From CADEEX01 sp040081555 (lineage in GTDB: Bacteria; Acidobacteriota; Vicinamibacteria; Vicinamibacterales; CAVVIG01): a stretch of DNA of 64,000 bases. The stretch spans positions 5,656-69,655 of the forward strand of contig JBEBGG010000001.1 in assembly GCA_040081555.1 (NCBI GenBank), in the 5' to 3' direction. Both the position numbers and the translations under genes were made by a program. Below are positions 42,301 to 51,432 of this stretch, piece by piece (position 1 is the first letter of the stretch; every line of letters begins with the position of its first letter). The notes beneath the pieces were generated by a model. The model had not been told where the DNA came from and searched no databases. It was given only the letters and a program-made list of their open reading frames with translations.

Positions 42301-42489
42301 GCCATGCTCCTGTTCCCAAGGCCACAGGCCCGCGTCGTCGCGCGGCCACGCCAGGCCGTCCCGCTGTAGAGAAAACCGGACCAATTGATACCTGCCGACG
42401 ACAACCCGACACGCCCTCTGCGATTTTTCTAGATAAACTGGCCGCCCGATTGGCATTTCTCCTGCTCATGCCCGAGGGCAGAGGTAATC

Positions 42490-43194
42490 ATGCGACGACT
42501 GACGATAACGATATGTGGTCTGGCGGTGGCCGCCGTGCTGACAGCTCCTGCCGCAAGCTATGCGCAGCAAAGCCTCAGCTTCTCGCTCGGCGGCTTTGTA
42601 CCCCAGGGCGAAGACTCGCGCGGCCAGATTGATGGCGGCGACGTACTGGTCAACAACCTCGACTTCCTGGCTTTCAACATCAAGGACTTCAACGGCGGTT
42701 CTGCGGGCGTCGAGTATCTGGTCGCGCTCAATGACTTCGTGGAGGCCGGTCTCGGCGTGGGCACCTATCGACGCACCGTGCCAAGCGTCTATGCTGACCT
42801 GGTCGCTCAAAATGGCAGTGAGATCGAACAGGACCTGAAGTTGCGCATCGTGCCGTTTACCGCGACGGTTCGGTTTCTGCCGGCGGGCCGTGGCGCCGCG
42901 GTGCAGCCATACATCGGCGCGGGCGTTGGTGTGCTCAACTGGCGCTACGTGGAGACCGGCGACTGGGTCGACAGCAATCGGGACATCTATTCCGGAACGT
43001 TCAAGGGGGCAGGAACCGCCACCGGGCCGGTCATCCTCGGCGGACTGCGCATCCCGGTTGGCACGTGGGATATCGGCGGGGAGGTGCGCTGGCAGAAAGC
43101 CACGGGCGCCCTCCCAGCGTCTGAGGACTTCTCAGCCGATGCGATCAATCTCGGCGGCGTGACCTACTCGGTCACCTTCAACGTGCACTTCTAG
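42490..43194 (+). CDS. Outer membrane beta-barrel protein
   Basis: 234 residues with a signal peptide (about 1-25, ending ASYAQQ) and a repeating amphipathic beta-strand pattern ending in VTFNVHF with a C-terminal Phe, typical of barrels inserted by BAM. PYIGAGVGVLNWRYVE is a family-like segment of OmpW/OmpA-type eight-stranded barrels. GAGG lies 8 nt before the ATG. No ligand can be inferred. Confidence 0.82.
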   Translation: MRRLTITICGLAVAAVLTAPAASYAQQSLSFSLGGFVPQGEDSRGQIDGGDVLVNNLDFLAFNIKDFNGGSAGVEYLVALNDFVEAGLGVGTYRRTVPSVYADLVAQNGSEIEQDLKLRIVPFTATVRFLPAGRGAAVQPYIGAGVGVLNWRYVETGDWVDSNRDIYSGTFKGAGTATGPVILGGLRIPVGTWDIGGEVRWQKATGALPASEDFSADAINLGGVTYSVTFNVHF

Positions 43195-43227
43195 CGCTGG
43201 TGAATCGTTGTCGACTCGTCTCGATGC

Positions 43228-44736
43228 TCAGTCGACAGGCGAGAGGTGGTGGCCTGGCGCAACCCCGGCCGGATGGCGCCGGTAGAGCGCCAGGCCAGCC
43301 CCGTCGCAGACACGCGAGAACTCCTCGAGAAAGGCCGGCTTTTCCCGGGCGATGCGGGCCAGCATGTCTCCGCCTTCTGCCTTTTCCTCAATCAGCATCC
43401 ATCCGGCAAAGGGTGCCGGATGTTGCAGTGCGCTCAGCCAGATGTCCCCGTTGCCTTCGTGCAGAAAGTCGCGTAGGTCAAATCCAGCGCGCGACAGATC
43501 CTGCATGTAGTGCCCGAGCGATCCCATGCTGGCCATGATGCTGGTGCCGTCGTAGTCGCGGGCCAGGCACGGGGTCACGGTCGCGTCTCGCTCGATGATG
43601 TTGGGACGGTCCCACCTGGCCTCTGCAATCATCGGCGCGTTGGCGTCAAGCGGGCGCAGTTCGACACAGACGAGCACCAGGAGCGCGACCGCGCCAACCG
43701 GCCGGAAGCGTCGCGGCAGAATCGCCACGGCCGCACCCGCACAGGCGGCCTCAATCGCCATCAGCGGAACCATGTAGCGGATGCGATAGGGGTGGCCGCC
43801 GAGAAATGCCACCCACGGAACGGCTGCCGTCGTCAGCAGTGTCAGCGGCAGCCACGAGAGGCCGCGGTCCTTTCCGCCCCGCCACAGGAGCCATATCATT
43901 CCCGTGACGGCGGTGCCGACCAGTAGGGCGCCGCTGAGCGTCCTGGCCCCCCACACGATTTCTGACAGCGCTTCGAAGGGCCGTCCTTGCGCGGGGTTCT
44001 CCGGCACGAAGAAGTCGTCGGCGAACCAACTGCCAACCACGATCCGGCTGAACATCGTGAAGGCGACGATCGCCGCCGCGGGGTAGATGGCAATTCGAAC
44101 AGTGCGACGCGCTGCCTCGCTGAAGCTCCAGGTACGCCAGGCCAGAATCGCCCCGATGGCCAGTGCCGAGGCCACTACCGGCCACGCCTCATAACGGGTG
44201 AGGCATGCGAGGGCGAGTGTCCATCCCACCGCGCGCGCGCTGGTCGCCTCGCCGGTGGACCACCGCATCACCAGCACCACCGAGAGGAGGACGAGGGCGA
44301 GCAGCAGCGGCTCCGTCATCGGCGTCGACTGCAGATACAGTACGTTGGGATTGAGCGCGAACACTGCGGTGGCGGCCACCGCCGTCATTGCTGACTGTGT
44401 GAGCCGGTCGGTGATCCAGGCGATGCACGCGCAGGCCATCGCGAAGCTCGCCACCGAGATCGCCACGGCGGAGGCGCCGGTGCGGTAGAGCGCGTCGATC
44501 TGCACCGGTAGTGCGTTGAGCAGATGCGGCAGCGGCAGCCAGACCGCCCCAATCTGCTGCCAGCCAGGCGTGATGCGGTCGAAGATTCTGCGGGCGACGA
44601 TCAGGTGCCCGCGCGCATCGTAGTGGGTGAGGGTGAGTCCGAGGCGGGCGTACTGAAGGGCGATGCCCGCACCGCCTATCGCCGCCGCGATCGCGACCGT
44701 GCGCGTCAACGCGCGCTGCGGCAACGGTATAATCAC
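43228..44736 (-). CDS. GT39-like membrane glycosyltransferase
   Basis: 502 residues, about 11 helices. The first external loop has HYDARGHLIVARRIFDR (Asp-containing, GT-C type) and later STPMTEPLLLALVLLS and RYEAWPVVAS, features of the ArnT/PMT-like family. The C-terminal ~120 residues are soluble. The GTG at 44736 is 11 bp from the divergent VTT gene. Donor and acceptor unknown. Confidence 0.75.
   Translation of the reverse strand: MIIPLPQRALTRTVAIAAAIGGAGIALQYARLGLTLTHYDARGHLIVARRIFDRITPGWQQIGAVWLPLPHLLNALPVQIDALYRTGASAVAISVASFAMACACIAWITDRLTQSAMTAVAATAVFALNPNVLYLQSTPMTEPLLLALVLLSVVLVMRWSTGEATSARAVGWTLALACLTRYEAWPVVASALAIGAILAWRTWSFSEAARRTVRIAIYPAAAIVAFTMFSRIVVGSWFADDFFVPENPAQGRPFEALSEIVWGARTLSGALLVGTAVTGMIWLLWRGGKDRGLSWLPLTLLTTAAVPWVAFLGGHPYRIRYMVPLMAIEAACAGAAVAILPRRFRPVGAVALLVLVCVELRPLDANAPMIAEARWDRPNIIERDATVTPCLARDYDGTSIMASMGSLGHYMQDLSRAGFDLRDFLHEGNGDIWLSALQHPAPFAGWMLIEEKAEGGDMLARIAREKPAFLEEFSRVCDGAGLALYRRHPAGVAPGHHLSPVD
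44728..44733 (+). promoter_or_regulatory. Consensus -10 box before VTT gene
   Basis: A perfect TATAAT lies 14 nt before the ATG at 44748, with no Shine-Dalgarno. The -35 region (around 44705) is weak. It overlaps the start of the divergent GT gene. Confidence 0.5.
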
Positions 44737-44747
44737 CCGTTTATTCT

Positions 44748-45347
44748 ATGGGCAGATTCGTTGGTCGGGTTCAGGCGTTGGCGCTGGCCCTCGGTGGTCT
44801 TGGTTTGTTCCTCACGTCCTTCATGGACGCGTTGTTCCTGCCACCGGAGGTCAATGACCTCTTGCTCGTCTGGATGGTGACGCAGCACAAGTCGCGGATG
44901 CTGTACTACGCCGCGAGCGCCACGCTCGGGTCCACGGCGGGATGTCTGGTGCTCTACTACATCGGTCGACGCGCCGATGGATGGGTGAGGCGTCGATTCA
45001 GTGCGGCTCGGGTGGCAAAGGCGATGCAAACGCTGCAGCGCTACGGTCTGCTCGCGGTGCTGATTCCCTCGTTACTGCCGCCGCCCGCGCCGTTCAAGAT
45101 CTTCGTGCTCATGTCGGGAGTCGCCGGTATCTCCCCGGCGCGATTTACGGTGGCGATCTTGATCGGTCGCGGTATTCGCTACTTCGGGCTGGGCACGCTG
45201 GCGCTTTACTACGGCGATCAGGCCGTGGACTTCCTGCGTGACAACGGGCGCGGGATCTCTCTGGGGCTGATCGGATTGATCGTGGTTGGCAGCCTGGCCT
45301 ACCTGGTGGTCAAGCGCATCCGCCAGCAGAGAACGACGGTAAACTAG
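44748..45347 (+). CDS. VTT-domain (DedA/SNARE-associated) membrane protein
   Basis: 199 residues with the VTT core: a first helix pair including SFMDALFLPPEVNDLLLVW, then GSTAGCLVLYYIGRRADGWV (about 60-79), re-entrant-like PSLLPPPAPFKIFVLMSGVAG (split; about 103-122) and further helices. DedA/VTT proteins are proposed lipid scramblases or undecaprenyl-phosphate transporters. It is the first gene of a plus-strand run with GT2, flippase-methyltransferase and GT-C genes, a context in which recycling of a polyprenyl carrier makes sense. Confidence 0.85.
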   Translation: MGRFVGRVQALALALGGLGLFLTSFMDALFLPPEVNDLLLVWMVTQHKSRMLYYAASATLGSTAGCLVLYYIGRRADGWVRRRFSAARVAKAMQTLQRYGLLAVLIPSLLPPPAPFKIFVLMSGVAGISPARFTVAILIGRGIRYFGLGTLALYYGDQAVDFLRDNGRGISLGLIGLIVVGSLAYLVVKRIRQQRTTVN

Positions 45348-45366
45348 GGCCGCCTGTTCGGCCATC

Positions 45367-46341
45367 ATGCACCCGATGCTCGATCTCACTGTCGTCATAC
45401 CGATCCACAACGAGGCCGCCAGCCTCCTCGACTTGCACCGCGAACTCAATGCGGCGCTTGCACCGTGGGGGCGCTCCTACGAGATCATCCTCGTCGACGA
45501 CGGCAGTACGGACGACAGTTTTCCCATTCTCGCGCGCTTGCAGACCGACGACCCGCGCGTGCGGGTGATTCGTTTTCGCAGAAATTTCGGACAAACGGCG
45601 GCGTTTTCGGCGGGCTTCGCGCATGCGCGCGGCCGCCTGATCGTGACGTCTGACGGCGACCTTCAGAACGACCCCAAAGACATCCCGGCCATGATTCGGA
45701 AGCTCGAAGATGAGCAACTCGACATCGTCTGCGGCTGGCGGAAGAATCGCCAAGACGCGTTCATGTCGCGCCTGTTGCCGTCGATGCTCGCCAACCGCCT
45801 GATCTCATGGTCGACCGGCGTTCGCCTGCACGACTACGGGTGTTCGTTAAAGGTGTTTCGATCCGAGGTGGTGAAGCCACTGCGTCTCTACGGCGAGATG
45901 CATCGCTTCATTCCGGCCATCGCCAGCGAACAGGGGGTCGCCATCGCCGAAGCGGTGGTGAATCATCGCGCCAGGAAGTACGGCACGTCGAAATACGGCA
46001 TCTCGAGAACGATTCGCGTGGTGCTGGATCTAATCACCGTGAAGTTCTTGCTGAACTACGCGACCCGCCCGTTGCAGATCTTTGGTCTCGTGGGTCTGGC
46101 GCTGGCCGTACCCGGGATGGCGATTGCCGCCTATCTGGCATGCATTCGGCTGTTTGGGAATCAGTCGATTGGCAACCGACCGTTGCTGCTCTTCGCGATC
46201 CTGCTGGTGTCCACGGGCGTGCAGTTGATCACCATCGGCTTGTTGGCAGAATTGCAGTCGCGCACCTACCACGAGTCGCAGAGCAAGCCGACCTACGTCA
46301 TCCGCGAGATCCGCGAGCACGCAGACACGACGGCGGGCTAA
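45367..46341 (+). CDS. DPM1-like family 2 glycosyltransferase
   Basis: 324 residues. GT-A fold with VVIPIHNEAASLLDL, the DDGSTDD motif and DGDLQNDP (DxD-type) characteristic of dolichyl/polyprenyl-phosphate mannose or glucose synthases, followed by two C-terminal membrane helices (about 228-250 and 260-285). Likely product: polyprenyl-phosphate-linked sugar, the donor for GT-C enzymes such as 48029. Lies 19 bp after the VTT gene. Confidence 0.9.
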   Translation: MHPMLDLTVVIPIHNEAASLLDLHRELNAALAPWGRSYEIILVDDGSTDDSFPILARLQTDDPRVRVIRFRRNFGQTAAFSAGFAHARGRLIVTSDGDLQNDPKDIPAMIRKLEDEQLDIVCGWRKNRQDAFMSRLLPSMLANRLISWSTGVRLHDYGCSLKVFRSEVVKPLRLYGEMHRFIPAIASEQGVAIAEAVVNHRARKYGTSKYGISRTIRVVLDLITVKFLLNYATRPLQIFGLVGLALAVPGMAIAAYLACIRLFGNQSIGNRPLLLFAILLVSTGVQLITIGLLAELQSRTYHESQSKPTYVIREIREHADTTAG

Positions 46342-46346
46342 GTCGC

Positions 46347-48032
46347 ATGGCGGTACGCGAGCTCGATTCGACCAGAACGATCGCGCGTCCACCCAAGGCC
46401 ATGGCCTGGGTCCTGATTCTGGCGTCGTCTGCGGCAGTGATGGCCGTTGGTCTCCTGGCGACGGCGCTGGTCTTTGGCAGCGTGGGCGAATGGCCGGAGC
46501 CTCCCGCGGCCTTCTGGCCCAGACTCGCGGTGGCCTGCGGGTTGACGGTGGCCAGCCTCGGGCTGCGCAGTCTGCGGTGGATCTTCCTGCTGCGCCGTGC
46601 CGAGACACGGATTCCTTTGCGCGACGCGTACATCGGCTATCTCGCCGGCTTCAGCCTGCTGCTCACGCCGCTGCTCATGGGTGAATCGGTAGTCCGCGCG
46701 ATGGTCAACCGCCGGCGCGGCGGGGTTCCGGTACTGACGACGCTGGTGGTGAATGTCTGGGAGCGCGCCCTCGATGTCGTGGCACTGCTGGCCATTGCTG
46801 CCACCGCGTCTCTGGTGCTCGGTCGCGGTGACGTCTGGGCACTCAGTGTCCTGACGCTGTGCGCGGCGACGCTCGTGCCGGCGACGCGTCGGCTGGCGCT
46901 CCGCGTGGTGACCGGTGTGCTTGATCCGGTGGCCAGGCTGTTTGAGCCGTCTCGCCCACGCGACTTCCGTCGTCTCTCTTCCCAGAGCGCCTGGCTTGCG
47001 GCATTCGCCACCAGCATCGTGGCCTGGCTGTTGCCCGGCGTCGGGCTGTACGCGATTGCGGGCAGTTGGCCTGGAGCCGTGAGCCTGGTTCAGGCGCACC
47101 TGGCGTACACGCAATCGGCCACCCTCGGTGCCGTGACCTTCGCGCCGGGCGGCGTGCTGGTCGTCGGCCGCCAGATGCTGCAGGCGCTGGAGACCTTCGC
47201 CACACCACTCGGCGCGGCGGCGCTCATCGTGCTTGGGATCCGTCTGGCGACCGTGGGCGTGTCGACGGCGCTTGGCGTGGTGTTTGTCGTACTGCACGTG
47301 CGGACGTTGCCGGCTCGCAGCGACACCCATTTCGACGACATTGCCGACGCGTATGACGTGCAGATTCCCGAGGCGCGTCGAGAGGCCTTGCTCGAGCTGA
47401 AGACGACGTTGATGAAGGACGTCATCGAGCAGCGGGGTGCGGGACGCGTCGGCCTTGATGTCGGCTGCGGGCAGGGCAGCTACGTCGCGCGTATGCGGGA
47501 GTTGGGTTTCGATGTCAGCGGCATCGATTTCTCCTCCGGGCAGATTCGCCTCGCAGCCAGGAAGGTTGGCGATGCCAGGCTTGTTCGCGTGGGATCAGCG
47601 CTTGATATTCCTGCGGCCTCCGGCACCTACGATTTCCTGTACACGATCAATGTGCTGCACCATCTCGGATCATTCGAGGAGCAGCAGCGTGCATTTCGCG
47701 AACTGTTCCGGGTGCTCAAACCTGGTGGACTGCTATTTGTGCACGAGATCAACACCAGAAATGCGCTCTTCCGTTTCTACATGGGCTATGTCTTTCCGTC
47801 GCTCAATTGCATCGATGAAGGCACGGAGCGTTGGCTGTTGCCGGATCGTCTGGCGACGTACACGGATGCGCCGACGCTCGAGGTGCGCTACTTCACGTTT
47901 CTCCCGGACTTTGTGCCCAGGATGATCGCCCGCCTGCTGCGCCCGCTCGAACGAGCGCTCGAGCAGTCGTCGCTCGCGCCGTATTCGGCCCATTACATGG
48001 CCGTGCTCCAGAAGAGGCCCGAGCCTTTGTGA
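46347..48032 (+). CDS. LPG-synthase-like flippase fused to class I methyltransferase
   Basis: 561 residues. Residues 1-320 contain about 8 helices of the UPF0104/LPG_synthase_TM type (SLRWIFLLRRAETRIPLRDA and SFLLTPLLMGESVV patterns, FAPGGVLVVGR). Residues 330-561 are a soluble S-adenosylmethionine methyltransferase: motif I GLDVGCGQGSYVARM (about 371-385), an IDFSSGQI acidic loop and the YDFLYTINVLHHL motif. I found no stop or frameshift between the halves, so it is a genuine fusion. The ATG at 46347 follows the GT2 stop by 5 bp. Its stop overlaps the next GTG (GTGA). Confidence 0.82.
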   Translation: MAVRELDSTRTIARPPKAMAWVLILASSAAVMAVGLLATALVFGSVGEWPEPPAAFWPRLAVACGLTVASLGLRSLRWIFLLRRAETRIPLRDAYIGYLAGFSLLLTPLLMGESVVRAMVNRRRGGVPVLTTLVVNVWERALDVVALLAIAATASLVLGRGDVWALSVLTLCAATLVPATRRLALRVVTGVLDPVARLFEPSRPRDFRRLSSQSAWLAAFATSIVAWLLPGVGLYAIAGSWPGAVSLVQAHLAYTQSATLGAVTFAPGGVLVVGRQMLQALETFATPLGAAALIVLGIRLATVGVSTALGVVFVVLHVRTLPARSDTHFDDIADAYDVQIPEARREALLELKTTLMKDVIEQRGAGRVGLDVGCGQGSYVARMRELGFDVSGIDFSSGQIRLAARKVGDARLVRVGSALDIPAASGTYDFLYTINVLHHLGSFEEQQRAFRELFRVLKPGGLLFVHEINTRNALFRFYMGYVFPSLNCIDEGTERWLLPDRLATYTDAPTLEVRYFTFLPDFVPRMIARLLRPLERALEQSSLAPYSAHYMAVLQKRPEPL

Positions 48033-50713
48033 TCGGCGCCATTCGCCGAAGCGCACGGACCCTGGACGGCGTGTGCGCGCTGTTGCTGTGTGAAGGCCTC
48101 GCCGTCGGACTCTGGCTCCTGCCAGCGTCTGCCCACATCGTGCAATGGCCGGCGTCTGGGCCGGTGCGACTGGCGCTGCTGGCGCCGCTCTGGCAGCTGA
48201 AGATCGCCGTCACTGTCGGCGCGGCCGTGGCCGGGGCGCTGTGGTGGAGCGGTCTGGCCGTGCGGCGGTACGCGGCGTTGCTCGTCGTGTGGTTGTGGGC
48301 GGTGCCCTACTTGCCGTGGTTACCAGATCGATGGCCGTTGCTGCTGGTCCTTGCCGGACCGCTACGATGGATGCTGCTCGGTCTGGCCGCGGCATCCCTG
48401 GTTCCCGCGTCTTGGTTCGGCGCTGTGACGTCGAGGCTTTCTCGGTTGACCCGTGCGTCGGTCTTTGTCATCAGTCTGGTTGTGTTTGCGGCGTGTGGCC
48501 TGTCGGCGGCTCACGTCCACGGACTGGTCGGCGACGAGCCCCACTATCTGGTGATCAGCGAGAGCCTCCTCAAAGATCAGGATCTCCAGATCGAGAACAA
48601 CCATCAGCGCAAGGACTACGCGTCGTTTTTCGGCGGCGTCCTGCACCCCGACTTCATGCAGCGGGGCACCAACGGCGAGATCTATTCGATACACGCCCCT
48701 GGCCTGCCGGCCATAAGCCTGCCCGCATACGCAGTGTTTGGCTATAGGGGCGTGATCGTCTTCGTGGCCTTGCTGGCGGCACTCACCGCGCTCGCCATCT
48801 TCGATCTCGCGATGACGCTTGCCGGACGGCCGGCGGCGATCTTCACCTGGGTGGTGACGTGCGCGACGGCGCCGTTCATTCCCTATGCGTGGTCGATCTT
48901 TCCAGAGATGCCTGGCGCCTGGATCGTGGCGTACGGTGCGCGTTGGCTCTGGGAGAGGGAATCCCGCCCGGCGCGTACCTGGATGCTGCGAAGCGCTGCC
49001 TTTGGGCTCTTGCCGTGGGTGCACACGAAGTTTGTGATCTTCGCGGTCGTCTTTGGGCTCGCACTTGCGCTGCACCTGCTGCGCCGGCCCAAGGCGCTGC
49101 TGGCCTTTGCGATCCCGGCGACCCTATCCGCCGTGGCTTGGCTCTATTCGTTCTACGCGATCTACGGCGTCTGGAATCCCGAGGCGCCATACGGCGCCTA
49201 TGCCACCGAGTTCGTGCGGATGCAATTCGTGTTTCACGGCCTGGTCGGCATCCTGTTCGATCAGAAGTTCGGTTTGTTGTTCTACAGTCCGATCTATCTG
49301 GCCGCTCCGCTTGGATGTTGGTGGCTCCTGAAGGACCGTGCCTCTCGATTTCCTGCCCTCGTGTTGCTGATCGCGGTTGTCGCCTATGTCGGCAGCACGG
49401 CGCGCCTCTGGATGTTCTGGGGAGGTGCGAGCGCGCCGGCGCGGTTCCTTGTGCCGATCGTGCCGTGCCTTGCCCCAATGGTGGCGCTGTCCGTTGCTCG
49501 TGCACGTCATCCGCTGTGGCGTGGCTGCATCTCGCTCTGGGCCGCGATCGGTGTGGGCATCGCCATCCTGTCGGTGATTGAGCCGAGTCGTCTGATTCTC
49601 TATAGCGTGCCGCACGGTCGGGCGCGGATTCTTGAGATGTTGCAGGCCGGCTCGCCCCTCGCGCTATCGGTGCCGACATTCACCGATCCTGACTGGGCGC
49701 AGTTTCTCCCTTCGCTTGGGTGGTGGCTGGTGCTGGCCGTCCTGTCGACGGGAATCGTGGTCCTGGTCGCTCGTCGCGTCGCGCTCACGGCCTGGCGGAC
49801 GACGGCTCTTGTCGTGGGCCTCTTTGCGCTCGGTGGTGCGGTGCTGACATCGCATCCAGAGGCGTCTGTTCGTCGAGAGACGGCTCAGCGTGGTGCGCTG
49901 GAGTTGCTCGAACGATTCGATGGCCCCCGGCATCGTGTCGCCAACTACCGTACGCTCGCGTTGGCATCGCCAGAGGCGATGCGTCTACTGACCACGGTAT
50001 CGATGACGCCGGAGAACCCGGTACCAGAAGACGGCACGCTCCTTGGTCCACTCACCGTTGCGCCAGGGCGATACGAGGCCCGGATCTGGTTTGGCGGCAG
50101 CGGCCAACATCGTGGGGAAGTGTCTGTTGGAGCGCTGGGCCAGGCGACCTTCGCGACGGTGGACGGTGTCCTCTCGAACCCGACGACGATGGCCTTCGAT
50201 CTTCCCATCACCGTTGGCCGTCTGATCGTGCGGTCGTCACACGCAGACGTGGCCGCGGCAGTGTCGAGGGTGGAGATCGTACCGGTCTCGGTTGTGCCAG
50301 CCAGTGAGCGCGATCCGTCGCCTGTCTATGCGGTTGAATCGTTGCCGGCGCGCCCAGGCGCACTCATTGCCTACGTGGATGAATGGTCGTACCCCGAGCA
50401 CGGCACGTTCTGGACGCGTGGGACAGCCCGCGCCAGGATCCTGGTGGCCCCGGCTGGCGCGGCGAACATGACGATGTTTGTATCCGCAGGGCCGAACACG
50501 AGTCGCGTGACCTGGCGAATTGGTCTCGACGCGCCGCAGACCGTGACCGTGCCTGCCGGGGAAGAGATCTCGCTGGTTGTACCTCTGGTGACAACGGCGA
50601 CGCTTGTGGCGATTGAGCTGCAGTCGAGCACCGAGTTTCGTCCGGGGGAAGTGGATGTGGCCTCGACGGATATGCGTCGGTTGGGATGCCGGGTGCGGAT
50701 CGAGTTCGAGTAG
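48029..50713 (+). CDS. GT-C glycosyltransferase with C-terminal beta-sandwich
   Basis: 894 residues. About 14 helices in the first ~640 residues, with GDEPHYLVISESLLKDQDLQ and YSIHAPGLPAISLPAYAVFG in the first large external loop. The last ~230 residues are beta-rich and end in a segment with D-M-R-R-L-G-C-R-V, matching D-S-R-N-L-G-V-N-V at the end of 60590. Such tails are likely carbohydrate-binding or acceptor-binding. Coupled by GTGA to the flippase-methyltransferase gene. Strong candidate to use the GT2 product. Confidence 0.8.
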   Translation: MIGAIRRSARTLDGVCALLLCEGLAVGLWLLPASAHIVQWPASGPVRLALLAPLWQLKIAVTVGAAVAGALWWSGLAVRRYAALLVVWLWAVPYLPWLPDRWPLLLVLAGPLRWMLLGLAAASLVPASWFGAVTSRLSRLTRASVFVISLVVFAACGLSAAHVHGLVGDEPHYLVISESLLKDQDLQIENNHQRKDYASFFGGVLHPDFMQRGTNGEIYSIHAPGLPAISLPAYAVFGYRGVIVFVALLAALTALAIFDLAMTLAGRPAAIFTWVVTCATAPFIPYAWSIFPEMPGAWIVAYGARWLWERESRPARTWMLRSAAFGLLPWVHTKFVIFAVVFGLALALHLLRRPKALLAFAIPATLSAVAWLYSFYAIYGVWNPEAPYGAYATEFVRMQFVFHGLVGILFDQKFGLLFYSPIYLAAPLGCWWLLKDRASRFPALVLLIAVVAYVGSTARLWMFWGGASAPARFLVPIVPCLAPMVALSVARARHPLWRGCISLWAAIGVGIAILSVIEPSRLILYSVPHGRARILEMLQAGSPLALSVPTFTDPDWAQFLPSLGWWLVLAVLSTGIVVLVARRVALTAWRTTALVVGLFALGGAVLTSHPEASVRRETAQRGALELLERFDGPRHRVANYRTLALASPEAMRLLTTVSMTPENPVPEDGTLLGPLTVAPGRYEARIWFGGSGQHRGEVSVGALGQATFATVDGVLSNPTTMAFDLPITVGRLIVRSSHADVAAAVSRVEIVPVSVVPASERDPSPVYAVESLPARPGALIAYVDEWSYPEHGTFWTRGTARARILVAPAGAANMTMFVSAGPNTSRVTWRIGLDAPQTVTVPAGEEISLVVPLVTTATLVAIELQSSTEFRPGEVDVASTDMRRLGCRVRIEFE

Positions 50714-50726
50714 CGCGGCGGGCTGC

Positions 50727-50740
50727 ACTCATTAATGAGT
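50727..50740. promoter_or_regulatory. Perfect 14-bp palindrome, candidate operator
   Basis: ACTCATTAATGAGT is perfectly self-complementary and AT-rich in a GC-rich region. It lies about 28 bp upstream of the -35-like box of the adjacent small regulator. A second imperfect inverted repeat TGCC-N5-GGCA follows at 50747-50759. Confidence 0.6.
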
Positions 50741-50767
50741 AATAAATGCCGGAATGGCAATTTCTGA

Positions 50768-50797
50768 TTGAAAACTACCGTTGCGGCGTTGTCTAAT
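50768..50797 (+). promoter_or_regulatory. Promoter of small regulator gene
   Basis: TTGAAA (50768-50773) and TCTAAT (50792-50797) with an 18-bp spacer. The -10 box ends 9 nt before the ATG at 50807, without a Shine-Dalgarno. Confidence 0.5.
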
Positions 50798-50806
50798 GGT
50801 CACTCC

Positions 50807-51376
50807 ATGAGCGAGGCGCGCACTCGGTCGACCCCGGGCCTGCCACACCGACGCGGTCGGCCGCAGAAGTTTGGCCGTCCCGGCCACGTCGTGTCAGTGA
50901 CACTTCCAGAAGATGCGTTGGAGTCCTTGAGCCGTGTCGACCCGGACACCGGCTGGGCCATTGTCAAACTCCTCGAGCGCGCTCCTCGGGGGGGCCGCAA
51001 GGAGGTCCTTCCGCGCGATGTCGAGCTGGCGCGAATTTCGGGACGGCGTTCACTCATTGTGGTCAGTCGCGCAGCCTTCAGAAACCTGCAGGGCGTGAGC
51101 CTTGTCCCGATCGACGAGCGGCGGGCGTTTGTGGCGCTCGAAGTCGGTCGTGGGATGGGCGATCTGGAATTGGCGGTGATTGACGGGCTCTCGGACGGAC
51201 GGGTCCTTCCGCAAGAGCGCAAGGCGCTCGAGGGCCTGCGCAGACAGCTCGCTGCCTGGCGTCGCGACCGGCGTCTGGTGTTTCACACGCGGTCGATTAT
51301 CGTGGTCGAGGAAGAGGGCCCGGCCCGTCGTCCACCACGCCGTGGGGCGCGAGAGACCTCTGTGGCAGCCTCTTAG
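50807..51376 (+). CDS. Small AT-hook/ribbon-helix-helix-like DNA-binding protein
   Basis: 189 residues. The N-terminus has the AT-hook-like RRGRPQKFGRPGH (15-27) followed by a possible ribbon-helix-helix (HVVSVTLPEDALESLSRV, about 27-44). The rest is a compact domain with EVLPRDVELARISGRRSLIV and a C-terminal basic tail (RRPPRRGARE). No catalytic motif. The palindrome upstream makes autoregulation plausible. Family not recognised beyond the DNA-binding features. Confidence 0.65.
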   Translation: MSEARTRSTPGLPHRRGRPQKFGRPGHVVSVTLPEDALESLSRVDPDTGWAIVKLLERAPRGGRKEVLPRDVELARISGRRSLIVVSRAAFRNLQGVSLVPIDERRAFVALEVGRGMGDLELAVIDGLSDGRVLPQERKALEGLRRQLAAWRRDRRLVFHTRSIIVVEEEGPARRPPRRGARETSVAAS

Positions 51377-51432
51377 CGTAGGCCCGACTGTTGTTTGCCC
51401 GCTCGCGTCGTCAAGGACGACTGGTTCTCAGA

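Noticed and set aside
45807..46346. Upstream extension of the flippase-methyltransferase frame
   Set aside because: The first 180 codons overlap the GT2 gene in another frame and encode no helices or motifs; the ATG at 46347 follows the GT2 stop directly.
46338..47330. 330-codon open frame on the minus strand
   Set aside because: Antisense to the flippase domain; low-complexity His/Arg/Gln product without a family.
47831..48028. Upstream extension of the 48029 GT-C frame
   Set aside because: It overlaps the methyltransferase coding sequence; the GTGA overlap at 48029 gives a better start.
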